Positions 16,214 through 23,845 of a stretch of DNA of 30,475 nt are shown here, piece by piece. Origin of the DNA: Spirochaetales bacterium (lineage in GTDB: Bacteria > Spirochaetota > Spirochaetia > Sphaerochaetales > Sphaerochaetaceae); contig JALFRH010000034.1 in the NCBI GenBank assembly GCA_022785155.1, positions 1-30,475 of the forward strand, in the 5' to 3' direction. Numbering within the stretch: position 1 is the stretch's first letter; the number at the start of each line of letters is the position of its first letter. The notes beneath the pieces were generated by a model. That model had not been told where the DNA came from, did no database searches, and worked only from the letters and a program-made list of their open reading frames with translations. The position numbers and the translations under genes are program-made.

Positions 16214-17182
16214 TTAGATAAAGGATGGAAAACTGAAGTTGAATCTAGTATATCTTCCTTCCTCGGACTCAATGGAGAAATCAATGGAAAGCTCCTTGGA
16301 TAGTTCCTTTACAATATAAAGCCCCATGCCGCTGCCATTCTTTCCCTTCCATCTTTCCCCCACATATCCCTTCTCTGTAACACGCTTAATCTCATAAGAA
16401 GGAATACCCGGGCCGTTGTCTTCAACAATAAGTTCTCCTTGGGATATTTCAAAGGAGAGTGTGGATGAGGGGGCATATTTGGCTGTATTGACAAGTATTT
16501 GCCTCAGTATGGATGAAAAAAGAATGTGATCCGTAAGGGCCTTTCCCTCCCCCTGTATCTCCACTCTTATTCCTTGGGGAATAAGAAGGGACATTTGGTC
16601 TCTTATGGCCTCATCAACCAAGCTTCTTAAAGACAACAAGGTTATGTTCTTGTCTTTTTCGATGTTGTCCAATCGTGAAAGGGAGAGGATTGTATCCGTA
16701 ATGTTCTCCGCCCTTTTTATCTCGCGTTTCATCTTTCCCTTGTCTCCACCGTTATCGAGAATGAGGGAGAGGGACGCAAGCGGTGTCTTGATCTCATGGA
16801 CCCAGTTGTCAAGATAGTTGCAATATTTCTTTCTGGCTTCCTCTTCCTTTTCTATCTTCATTATTGCAGAGGATGATATCTCCTTCATCAGTAGATAATA
16901 CTGGTATGCAACAGGATCATTGGGGACATCCAATACTTCACCTATCAGGTATTTTTCATCCAAGGAAGAAATGGTCTTCTCCATTTTTTCTATTTTCCTC
17001 CTCCATGAAAGGTAGGAGACCAAGAGAAAGACAAACACGAAAAAGAGGAAGGAGACATCTATAAGAATGACCAAGGAAGGAGAAAAACCTGTAATAATCA
17101 ATGAAAAAGACAAGAAAAAGAGGAAGAAGACACTTATTAGAACAACTTGAAGCCTTGAAAAGAGATAGGACATGAAGCTCAT
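16214..17182 (-). CDS. intramembrane-sensing histidine kinase (BceS-like)
   Basis: 322 residues. Two N-terminal membrane segments (about 10-32 and 36-58) are separated by only a few residues, so there is almost no extracellular sensor; such kinases are usually controlled by a partner BceAB transporter. H-box: YLDNWVHEIKTPLASL (phospho-His in WVHEIKTP, about residue 129). N-box: ILVNTAKYAPSS. G1: VEDNGPGIPSYE. G2: KNGSGMGLYIVKEL. The ATG overlaps the response-regulator TGA by 4 bp. Predicted to autophosphorylate and signal to the regulator at 17179-17787 in response to the adjacent transporter. Confidence 0.9.
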   Translation of the reverse strand: MSFMSYLFSRLQVVLISVFFLFFLSFSLIITGFSPSLVILIDVSFLFFVFVFLLVSYLSWRRKIEKMEKTISSLDEKYLIGEVLDVPNDPVAYQYYLLMKEISSSAIMKIEKEEEARKKYCNYLDNWVHEIKTPLASLSLILDNGGDKGKMKREIKRAENITDTILSLSRLDNIEKDKNITLLSLRSLVDEAIRDQMSLLIPQGIRVEIQGEGKALTDHILFSSILRQILVNTAKYAPSSTLSFEISQGELIVEDNGPGIPSYEIKRVTEKGYVGERWKGKNGSGMGLYIVKELSKELSIDFSIESEEGRYTRFNFSFPSFI

Positions 17183-17787
17183 ATTCTGTATCCTACACCT
17201 CTCACTGTATGGATGAAGTCCTCGGCTCCGATTTGCGACAGCTTATCCCTTAGGCGTGCAATGTTGACATAGAGGGTATTCTCATCCACATATATCCCAT
17301 CGGTCCAAAGATCCTCGACTATCTCGGATCTGGAAGCCAAGCCACGCTTTATAAGGCATAGAAGAATCCTCATTTCATTTCTGGTGAGATCTATGTCTTT
17401 GCCTTGGAAATATGCCTTCATCTCACCAGTATTTATCCTAAGACCCCTGACTTCAGGCTCCGTCACCTCTGTCTTCAATAATCTCTCGATCCTGGCCAAA
17501 AGGACCATTGAGTTATATGGTTTACGGATGTAGTCGTCGCACCCTACAGCAAAGCCCAGGATCTCATCTTCAGGAGTACTTCTGGCTGTAAGGAAAATCA
17601 CAGGCACACTGGACTTCTCTTTTATTTTCCTGCACCTTGCAAAGCCGTTCTCCTCTGGAAGATTCACATCCATAAGAACAAGATCGCAAGGTTCGGAATA
17701 TACAGGAAGATATCCATTTCTTTTCAAAAGAATACTCAGCTCCTCCGCCAAAGCTTCGTCATCTTCAATTATCAAGATTCTCTTCAT
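17179..17787 (-). CDS. OmpR-family response regulator with a shortened receiver domain
   Basis: 202 residues. Receiver domain: acidic pair D9/D10 (IIEDDEALAEEL), phospho-acceptor D40 (LVLMDVNLPEENG), T67 (FLTARS) and K89 (DYIRKPYN). The C-terminal winged helix ends YVNIARLRDKLSQIG...HTVRGVGYRI, a typical OmpR DNA-binding domain. The phospho-acceptor normally sits near residue 51-53; here only about 10 residues (LPVYSEPCD) separate NGY from the Asp strand, so about 12 residues, roughly helix alpha-2, appear missing while the rest is intact. Its ATG overlaps the SDR stop codon (ATGA). Expected to control the BceAB-like genes. Confidence 0.9.
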   Translation of the reverse strand: MKRILIIEDDEALAEELSILLKRNGYLPVYSEPCDLVLMDVNLPEENGFARCRKIKEKSSVPVIFLTARSTPEDEILGFAVGCDDYIRKPYNSMVLLARIERLLKTEVTEPEVRGLRINTGEMKAYFQGKDIDLTRNEMRILLCLIKRGLASRSEIVEDLWTDGIYVDENTLYVNIARLRDKLSQIGAEDFIHTVRGVGYRI

Positions 17788-18605
17788 TTATCCTCCAGTC
17801 CATACATCTTTCTGAGAATACATAGAGTAAGAGCATCTGGGAAAAACCTCAGTAGGAACATCAGGGTCTTATATACAAAGCCGACAGGAGTACGGAAGGG
17901 AGGATTCTTTCTCTTCGAAAGGGAGAATATGACCCTTGCTGCTTCTATGGGCTTTCCTCCTGTCATTTCATCTTTCTCGATTTCCTTTATGGCTTTGTCA
18001 TAAAGGGAGGAATAAGGAGAGTCATCCTTTATGGCCTTGATTCTATTGGAAGTGAAACCTGTTGAAAGATCCCCGGGCTCCACTACGGCCACCCTGGTTC
18101 CAAAGCCCCTGATTTCATTTCTAAGGGCACCCATATATGCCTCAAGGGCATATTTGACGGCACTATAGTGGCCTTGGAATGGAAGAGGAACTCTGGCTGC
18201 AATGGAAGAGACGGCAATCACCAAGGATCTTGGGTTTTTCCTTAGTACAGGAAGAGCAAGAGAGTTAAGGAGCAATACACCATAGTAGTCAGTCTCTTCC
18301 TGGGCGCGGACAAGAGATAAATCACTGTCTTCAGCAGCGCCGCCTATGCCGAAGCCTGCAGAGTGGATGAGAATCGAGAAGTCTCCAATGATACTAAGAA
18401 CCCTTTTTATGCTTTCTTCATCTGTAACATCCATCTTCAGGGAAACAAGCTTTCCCTTTCCTATGTCCTCTTCCTTTTCTTCAACACTTCTCGCCACTCC
18501 ATAAACAGTGTATCCATAGCCGGCGAAGAGTCTTGCCGTCTCATATCCGATACCACTTCCACTTCCTGTGACAAGTACCTTTTTGCCGTAAAGAAACTTT
18601 TCCAT
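17784..18605 (-). CDS. short-chain dehydrogenase/reductase (SDR)
   Basis: 273-residue NAD(P)-dependent oxidoreductase of the classical SDR type. Cofactor motif TGSGSGIGYETARLF (TGxxxGIG, about residues 14-28), the NNAG-equivalent HSAGFGIGG, catalytic Ser in VIAVSSIAAR and YxxxK in GHYSAVKYALEAY. PVGFVYKTLMFLLRFFPDAL near the C-terminus is hydrophobic and may associate with the membrane. The ATG at 18605 is preferred because MEKFLYGKKVLVTG matches the family N-terminus; a TTG at 18653 only lengthens it. Translation is coupled to the response regulator (4-bp overlap). Upstream lies a broken ketopantoate-reductase-like gene, and the pair resembles SDR/KPR pairs placed under TetR-type control. 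Substrate unknown. Confidence 0.88.
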   Translation of the reverse strand: MEKFLYGKKVLVTGSGSGIGYETARLFAGYGYTVYGVARSVEEKEEDIGKGKLVSLKMDVTDEESIKRVLSIIGDFSILIHSAGFGIGGAAEDSDLSLVRAQEETDYYGVLLLNSLALPVLRKNPRSLVIAVSSIAARVPLPFQGHYSAVKYALEAYMGALRNEIRGFGTRVAVVEPGDLSTGFTSNRIKAIKDDSPYSSLYDKAIKEIEKDEMTGGKPIEAARVIFSLSKRKNPPFRTPVGFVYKTLMFLLRFFPDALTLCILRKMYGLEDK

Positions 18606-18663
18606 AGAAAAAGAATACTTTGTTTCCTGGGAGTAAAAAAGAGTTATGTTCAAATCGGGATTA

Positions 18664-19593
18664 TTATCCTATGAGATATTTTCCTGCGCTTTTTTCCACC
18701 ATTTTCCATTTTGGATACTCTATGCCTGTTTCGTCAAAATACTTTTTGAGATCCCTATTGAGGGCACTCATTTCATCTATGGCGTTCATAGCATGGTCAC
18801 TGGCACAGATCTTTCCAATAAAAGTGGAGCACATAAGCTTGAAAAAGATACGACAAGTACGTCTATATCCATCGCTTTCGTAGTCTACATCAGACTTGGG
18901 TATTATTTCGTGGCCACCCTTTTCTATGGCTCTATATCCTTCGATGTTTACATCGATCAAAGTATTGATGTATTCCTTGTCTCTCTTTATTCTTCCAAGA
19001 TCCCCATCTGTATAATAGACAGCCATGGCAGCAGGTGTGATGAAAGCTGCATGACACAATAGATAATTCTCCATATTAGGTTCGTAGACTACTTTGTATC
19101 CGGTTCCATGGAAAATGGCATCAATAATATCTTCTTGATGAGGATCGTCTTTTATTGGGCCTATAGTAATCTTTTTAAGGTCTATCCCCACCACCTTATC
19201 GCTTTCTCTGTGGCCGGCGGAAATGGCAAAAGAAAACATTACGTTTTTATCTGGGAGTTGATCCCTATAATACCTGGCTCTGACATTGTTACCTACAAAC
19301 ACTATATTCTTCGTTCCATTGGAGCGGAGAATATGGATGATATCATCAAGCTGTGTATATCTTAGGGCGACAAAGATCACGCTATAGATGTCATCAGGCT
19401 CCAGACTAGTCATCACAGGCATTCTGCAGGTCTTAGTCCCGAATCACATTTTGTTTTTTACTTTGAGACCATTCTTTTTGATATTCTCAGCCCACTTTCC
19501 ACGAGCCAGTATCGTAACGTCCTTCTTTGCCTTACAAAGATTACTTGCCAGATTACTTCCCGAGACTCCTGCTCCATATACCAATATCCTCAT
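18664..19593 (-). pseudogene. ketopantoate-reductase-like (ApbA/PanE family) gene with an in-frame TGA
   Basis: From the ATG at 19593 (GGGGGAG just upstream) the frame reads MRILVYGAGVSGSNLASNL, a Rossmann GxGxxG start. It runs to codon 49, hits TGA at 19446-19444 and continues in the same frame for 259 more codons (FGTKTCRMPVMTSLEPDDIY...). The downstream part has PRK-type KPR features: FVALRYTQLDDI, VFVGNNVRARYYRDQL and a C-terminal helical domain with VYEPNMENYLLCHAAFITP. Only one change (for example CGA or TGG to TGA) separates it from an intact 309-residue protein. Either a recent pseudogene, a sequencing error, or re-initiation at the ATG at 19422, which would lack the cofactor-binding site. 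First gene of the SDR/two-component operon. Confidence 0.8.
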
Positions 19594-19659
19594 AGTCTCC
19601 CCCTTTGAATCTCTCCAATCTACTTTTACAAATGAAACAATTCCATCTATCGGATTAAT

Positions 19660-19674
19660 GTTAGATTATCTAAC
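19660..19674. promoter_or_regulatory. 15-bp palindrome upstream of the KPR-like gene, candidate TetR-type operator
   Basis: GTTAGAT-T-ATCTAAC is a perfect 7+1+7 inverted repeat 67 bp upstream of the KPR-like start codon, in the divergent intergenic region. The form suits a TetR/AcrR operator, and a TetR C-terminal remnant lies about 1.8 kb away (21488-21613). The link is inference. Confidence 0.45.
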
Positions 19675-19782
19675 TATTGTTTTTTGAAAACTCTTTCTCA
19701 AGCCAAATAGGATTAGATGTAGGAAATAGTGTCTGATGAAGGAAGCGGATTCTTTAGAAAAACATCATAAGCGAATATAGTG

Positions 19783-19834
19783 TTGACAAGTATACTTGGC
19801 AAATATAGTATATGGCCATACCAAGTATACTTGG
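19783..19834 (+). promoter_or_regulatory. strong promoter with two CAAGTATACTTG operators
   Basis: TTGACA (19783-19788), a 17-nt spacer and TAGTAT (19806-19811) form a near-consensus promoter. The perfect palindrome CAAGTATACTTG occurs twice: 19787-19798, overlapping the -35 and spacer, and 19822-19833 (extended to CCAAGTATACTTGG at 19821-19834), just past the expected start site. The 35-bp spacing and position fit repression by the XRE protein encoded two genes downstream (autoregulation, inferred). Confidence 0.8.
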
Positions 19835-19849
19835 CAAGACGAGGTTATT

Positions 19850-20176
19850 ATGACAAAAGAAGAAATACTTGAGAAAAGTCGAAATGAGATGAAAGGAATG
19901 GATGTTGCAGATTTGGAGATATCCAAGTCAGCAATACAGATAGGTTGGCTTGTGGCTGTTTGTCTTATGGCGATCGCTTCGTTTATCGATGCCATCGTAT
20001 TCTCACGGGTTCCTGTCGAGGCGCTGTTCTCTATCCTTGCAGGACTCTCTATAGTATTCTGGATCAAATACTCCAAACTAAAGAAACGCCATGAGCTATT
20101 TGTGGCAATAATGTACACAATTGCTTCCATTTGCTTCCTTATTTCCTGGATCATACAGATGATTATTCGGTTGTAA
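19850..20176 (+). CDS. small membrane protein, DUF6442-like
   Basis: 108 residues. A charged N-terminal helix (TKEEILEKSRNEMKGMDVAD) is followed by three predicted membrane segments: about 30-51, 56-70 and 81-105. The opening KEEILEKSR and the layout match small proteins (DUF6442-type) found directly upstream of short XRE regulators in Firmicutes and other anaerobes. The ATG at 19850 is chosen because GAGG lies 5 nt upstream; the in-frame extension to 19796 runs through the promoter. The XRE gene follows 4 bp later. Function of the family is unknown; the conserved pairing suggests a stress- or envelope-linked module. Confidence 0.8.
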   Translation: MTKEEILEKSRNEMKGMDVADLEISKSAIQIGWLVAVCLMAIASFIDAIVFSRVPVEALFSILAGLSIVFWIKYSKLKKRHELFVAIMYTIASICFLISWIIQMIIRL

Positions 20177-20180
20177 CACT

Positions 20181-20387
20181 ATGGATAACGAATTGGTACT
20201 CAAAAACAGAATCAAGGAAGTGAGAACGGAGAAGGGATTATCCCAAGCGAGGCTTGCCCAGATGGTGGGGGTATCCAGAAACACAATTAGCTCCATAGAG
20301 ACAGGGCAATACAGCCCCACTGCCAAGCTGGCACTTATTCTGGCCCTTGCACTGGACAAGAAGTTTGAAGAGCTATTCTACTTCTGA
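20181..20387 (+). CDS. short XRE-family transcriptional regulator
   Basis: 68 residues, essentially a single helix-turn-helix domain: LKNRIKEVRTEKGLSQARLA then MVGVSRNTISSIETGQYSP, with the recognition helix at about residues 28-40. The C-terminus KKFEELFYF is typical of this short subfamily. No clear ribosome site precedes the ATG; translation is probably coupled to the membrane-protein gene 4 bp upstream. Likely binds the two CAAGTATACTTG palindromes at the shared promoter and represses its own operon. Confidence 0.88.
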   Translation: MDNELVLKNRIKEVRTEKGLSQARLAQMVGVSRNTISSIETGQYSPTAKLALILALALDKKFEELFYF

Positions 20388-20409
20388 TTATTCCGCTCAA
20401 TTCCTGGCT

Positions 20410-21145
20410 TCAGCTCAAATATTCCTTGATTTCATTAAGCTTTCTCAAAGCCAGGAGCCTTCCTTCGTCATATACAGATTGAAGACGTTGAGGATCTTTC
20501 TCAGTCTTTCCAATATCAAGAGGAGTTTCAGGACGTAGAACATACACCTTTCCCTCCTTTTCAAGGACCTTCAGCCTTTCTGTCTCTCTGTTATACACAT
20601 CATGGCGTATACTCATGGCTTTGCTGATACCTTTCCTCTTTCCCCGATATAAAAGGTTGAAGAGAGGAATCAAGGAGTTCTTTTCCCTTTACTTTTACAG
20701 GTTGCGATACTATAGGCATGGAGGCGCTGGCTCGTAGAAGGAGCATGTCATCACCCCTACCGTCATTCATAAGATCATAACAAGCCTTTCCGTTCACCAC
20801 ATCTGTAGTTACACACCAGAACTCCATGGGGTTCTTGCCAAAGCCATCGTAGTCGAAGGGATCAAGGACATTGGGAAGCTCGTCATAACAGAACTGAGCT
20901 CCATATAGGTCTCCTGTCCTCAGAAGAGACCTGACGGAACAGTAGCGCCAGTCGTTGCAGAATCGCTTATTGTATCTCAATGCCCTACCCAGCTGCCGGG
21001 ATTTATAATTACAGCCGAAGACAGCACCTGCAGATACTCCTACAGTGGAGTCGAATTCAATGCCTTTCTCCAAAAAGACATCCAATATACCGCAGGTAAA
21101 CATGCCTCGCATGGCCCCGCCTTCCAGTACCAATCCTGTTCTCAT
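20410..21145 (-). pseudogene. patatin-like phospholipase, disrupted by internal deletion/frameshift
   Basis: The N-terminal part from the ATG at 21145 is a good patatin domain: oxyanion motif LEGGAMRGMFTCG (residues 7-19) and nucleophile motif VGVSAGAV (GxSxG, Ser about residue 39), reaching SMPIVSQPVKVKGKELLD. There the frame departs into SSLQPF and stops at 20600. The family tail resumes in another frame as IPLFNLLYRGKRKG and continues to 20410 with EKEGKVYVLRPE. The segment between (the DGG/DGA motif with the catalytic Asp and about 40-50 residues) is absent. The catalytic Ser-Asp dyad is therefore broken, so this is not simple frameshifting of an intact enzyme. Related genes encode bacterial YjjU-like lipid hydrolases. 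Confidence 0.85.
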
Positions 21146-21304
21146 AGGGAGACTTTACCTCTTTTGTGGAGAATAATGAACCTAAAACCAGCTTAAAAAC
21201 TATTGCATGTAAATCTATTATTCCCAAACAGCCTAAGCTCATGTATCTGATATTTTGAATAGTTTAAAAGCCCAAATCGTCGGCTTCTCACCCATCCCTA
21301 ATAA

Positions 21305-21496
21305 TCAATTAGTCTTGCTCTTTAAAAATCCTATCATTCTATCAAAAGCATCCTTTGCTACATCATCGACTCTCTCCAATGAAACAAAGCAATGCTGCAT
21401 CTCCATGTTTCTTTCCGCCAAAGGATCAATGAGTTCTTGGACCACTCCCACTTTTCTTAATGCTTCATGCCTAATCTTGAGGCATACATGAAATCA
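21305..21496 (-). other. unrecognised reading-frame remnant (C-terminal fragment)
   Basis: An open minus-strand frame without a start codon reads KIRHEALRKVGVVQELID, then RVDDVAKDAFDRMIGFLKSK and a stop at 21305. The amphipathic composition looks protein-like, but I do not recognise the family. It lies among decayed genes and is probably the 3' end of a lost gene. Confidence 0.3.
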
Positions 21497-21613
21497 TTTT
21501 GGGCATATGGAATATATGGATGGCTCTTGGAGTGGATAAAGCGGGGAATGCAGGAAAACGGAAAAGAGCTTGAAACTCTCTTTGCCCTGGCCAGCCAAAA
21601 CAAAAATACATGA
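21488..21613 (+). pseudogene. TetR/AcrR-family regulator C-terminal remnant
   Basis: 41 codons. MKSFWAYGIYGWLLEWIKRG followed by MQENGKELETLFALA matches the final helix pair of TetR-type regulators (pattern YGxxGxxxEWIxxGMxExPxEL). The DNA-binding N-terminus is absent. It may be the remains of the regulator of the neighbouring SDR/KPR genes, whose upstream region has a TetR-type palindrome. No ribosome site is seen, so it is unlikely to be expressed. Confidence 0.6.
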
Positions 21614-21927
21614 CGCCAAGATACTCTCCCACATTAAATATAAAACCATGAATAAAGAGTTCTTCAATCAGAATCTTTCCGTCCAGAAAATACTCTCTTC
21701 TTGATCTATCGTTGGGTTTTTGTATAGATAGTAGTCTGCTGTTTTCAAAGTATTTTTACTTTTGCACGAAATTGCGGACTTTGTTCTACACTATCCTACT
21801 TAGTCCTATAAGCTATGCGATAGACATGATCCTAACCGCTAGGTTTCCCGCAGCTTAATATCCATACTCCTGTCGGATTCAAAGCTATCAAGATACACAC
21901 CAAGAGAGCCGCAGCCATATGTGTTCC
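21614..21927. other. intergenic stretch without a recognisable gene
   Basis: No supported coding region, RNA gene or terminator was found. A short frame beginning MNKEFFNQNLSVQKILSS (plus strand, from about 21649) looks like coincidence or debris. A direct repeat TCACATAATCCAA lies at the border with the hydrolase gene and includes its last codons. Confidence 0.4.
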
Positions 21928-23019
21928 TCACATAATCCAATCCGGTTCACATAATCCAAGTGTATATGGATGATCCCAATCCTCGGTAATATAGAAGGAG
22001 GCTGTAGCGTTTTGTTGGTCATACACTATACTCCAACAGGTATTCTCTCCACCGTTTTCTCCAAGGAATTTACTTTGGGCCACCGATGAAAGGGCATCAC
22101 GCACCTCATCTCTAGTCATCACTCCGCCTTTATTTTGCCTAAGCTTGGAGAGGATGTCGAAACGGATATAGGACTGCGGACTACCTGAGGTACCGTCATC
22201 ACTATAAAGATAATAGTTTGTGACCACAGGTGTATCGACAACCACCATATCACCATCAATCCACTCCACAACCACGCTCCTACCTGTGGCATCTGAAATG
22301 GAAAAATGATGTGCAGTCCCTATGGAAAAGTGCATATCATAGTCCTTAAGAAGATTTAGAGCTTCATCTACGTCCGCCGCTTTATCCAACAAAAGACGAA
22401 GGCCGGATGTGGTTGTAAGATCAGGTTTTTCCGTATCCTGATCAACAACCTTTCCATGGCTTACAATAAGGTCTGCCACACACAGTCCCTTTTCATTCAT
22501 ACCATCCAAAGGGACATAGACTGCAGCCAAGGCCATAAATCTGTCACCAAGACTTCCATCAGGTTTCCAGCCCTCCCCAAAACCAAGAAAATCCAGAGAG
22601 CAGGTGGAAACCGATTCATACCCGTTTTCCGGGACAGTGTGGATCACAATTGTATAACACTTCTCCCAATCAAAGTTCCGCCCAAATAGTGGAGCCCCAT
22701 CCGGACTTTTTACAGACAATGTAGAGCAGCCGTAGTTTCCTCCTTCAGTCGAGGTATCAGGCTTCCAAAAACCATTGGATAGATATGAAGCAAGATAGTT
22801 GCCCATCTCCAGATCACTACTGGCACCACCCTTAGATAAAAACTCATCAAAGCCGTAATCTCCACGGTACTCCATGGACCAAAGGCCGTCAGAGAGCAAT
22901 CCAATGGTCATTGCAGCCTGGATCTTGGTGCCGAACATAATCCATACTGCAACTAATAGTGTGACCAACAAGATTACAATGATTAAAAGAAATATCTTTA
23001 TTCCTCTGCCGTGTTTCAA
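21928..23019 (-). CDS. linear amide C-N hydrolase (choloylglycine hydrolase/penicillin acylase-like), membrane-anchored
   Basis: 363 residues if begun at the TTG at 23019, chosen because GGAAGGAG lies 7 nt upstream; an ATG at 23064 lacks a site and overlaps the upstream remnant. An N-terminal membrane segment (IKIFLLIIVILLVTLLVAVW) is followed by an Ntn-hydrolase-type domain. The likely nucleophile is Cys98 in GNYGCSTLSV, with Arg and Asp in LFGRNFDWEKC. MNEKGLCVADL and SGLRLLLDKA are also family features. The Cys is internal, so activity would need processing, as in acid-ceramidase/NAAA-like members, or the domain may act unprocessed; this is not decidable here. A cell-surface or periplasmic amidase is the best guess; substrates (N-acyl amides, bile-salt-like, penicillin V-like) are unknown. 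Confidence 0.8.
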   Translation of the reverse strand: MKHGRGIKIFLLIIVILLVTLLVAVWIMFGTKIQAAMTIGLLSDGLWSMEYRGDYGFDEFLSKGGASSDLEMGNYLASYLSNGFWKPDTSTEGGNYGCSTLSVKSPDGAPLFGRNFDWEKCYTIVIHTVPENGYESVSTCSLDFLGFGEGWKPDGSLGDRFMALAAVYVPLDGMNEKGLCVADLIVSHGKVVDQDTEKPDLTTTSGLRLLLDKAADVDEALNLLKDYDMHFSIGTAHHFSISDATGRSVVVEWIDGDMVVVDTPVVTNYYLYSDDGTSGSPQSYIRFDILSKLRQNKGGVMTRDEVRDALSSVAQSKFLGENGGENTCWSIVYDQQNATASFYITEDWDHPYTLGLCEPDWIM

Positions 23020-23050
23020 ATATAAACTCCTTCCAAGATAGCCAGGGCCC

Positions 23051-23201
23051 TTAGTCCTCACCATCGGCTACATTGAGCATTTGAAGCAGGTTTTCCTCTT
23101 TCATCAAGGCAATACCCTGCCCCTCATCTCCTAATACTACAAGATTATCTCCCTGCTTGATATCAAATATCTTCCTGGCTTTTGCAGGTATGACGATTGG
23201 G
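23051..23201 (-). pseudogene. AbrB/SpoVT-type transcription-factor C-terminal fragment
   Basis: Minus-strand codons read VPIVIPAKARKIFDIKQGDN, then LVVLGDEGQGIALMKEENLL, ending at TAA 23053-23051. This is the swapped-hairpin core and tail of AbrB-like regulators. The N-terminal residues are missing; the sequence upstream switches to arsC. It overlaps the linear amide hydrolase frame only if the 23064 start is used. A fused product is not expected because the two parts are in different frames. Confidence 0.7.
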
Positions 23202-23252
23202 ACTGCGGCAGGAATTATGAACGCAGATAAACGCCACTTTTTTTTCTTTCAT
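23202..23252 (-). pseudogene. arsC: arsC (LMW-phosphatase-type arsenate reductase) 5' remnant
   Basis: From the ATG at 23252, which overlaps the ACR3 stop as ATGA, the frame reads MKEKKVAFICVHNSCRS. This is the N-terminus of thioredoxin-coupled arsenate reductases, including the catalytic CX5R loop (CVHNSCR). Homology stops after 17 codons where AbrB sequence begins in another frame. This marks a deletion or recombination junction and shows that an ars operon (acr3-arsC) once lay here. Confidence 0.75.
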
Positions 23253-23675
23253 CCCTCATTTTTAAACCACCCCTTTGTACTATTGGCTACTTTCACAAGA
23301 GCAAGCATTACAGGAACCTCTGTCAAGACTCCTACTGTCGTAGCAAGGGCTGCAGGGCTGGTTGTTCCAAACAGGGCTACGGCGACTGCAACAGCAAGTT
23401 CAAAGAAATTGGACGCGCCGATCATTCCTGCCGGTGCCGCTATATCATGGGATAATCCAAATATCTTTGACGCAATATATGCAATAAAGAATATGACTAC
23501 AGTCTGTATTGTCAGTGGCACAGCTATCAACAGAATATGTATTGGATTTGATAAAATCACTTCTGTCTGTGAAGCGAAAATCAAGACCAGCGTCAGAAGC
23601 AATCCTATGATAGTTGCATTGTCAAATTTGTGGATGAATGTATTCTCGAAGTATTCCAAATCCTTTTTCCCAATC
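23249..23675 (-). pseudogene. ACR3-type arsenite efflux permease, C-terminal half only
   Basis: About 140 residues from KKDLEYFENTFIHKFDN to the stop at 23249. It retains the ACR3 signature APAGMIGASNFFELAVAVAV and the final membrane helices (TVGVLTEVPVMLALVKVANS). The first half is missing, and the frame runs into the right-end hairpin of the IS200-like element at 23679. The sequence beyond the element is not ACR3, so the insertion was accompanied or followed by loss of the 5' half. Not functional as an exporter. Confidence 0.85.
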
Positions 23676-23678
23676 AGT

Positions 23679-23699
23679 ACCACCGGCTCAGCCGGTGGT
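23679..23699. repeat. IS200-like right-end hairpin
   Basis: ACCACCGGC-TCA-GCCGGTGGT, a perfect 9-bp stem with a 3-nt loop. Such subterminal hairpins are bound by TnpA of IS200/IS605 elements. Confidence 0.75.
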
Positions 23700-23845
23700 T
23701 TGCATACCGGGTAATAACCCGCTGTTACCGGCAGGCGCTGATGGCGCCTCGAATGCAACCGCCTTTTGCACCAGTTTCATAGGCCGCTCTTAAGCAGCTT
23801 GTGGTCATAGCCACTGGATTATTTCTAGTCCAGGTCCTTTACTTT

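Noticed and set aside
19444..19446. TGA as a selenocysteine codon in the KPR-like gene
   Set aside because: The family has no Cys/Sec active site at this position, and no SECIS-like hairpin was seen right after the TGA.
23051..23252. A real arsC-AbrB fusion protein
   Set aside because: The two parts are in different frames, so the junction destroys both genes.
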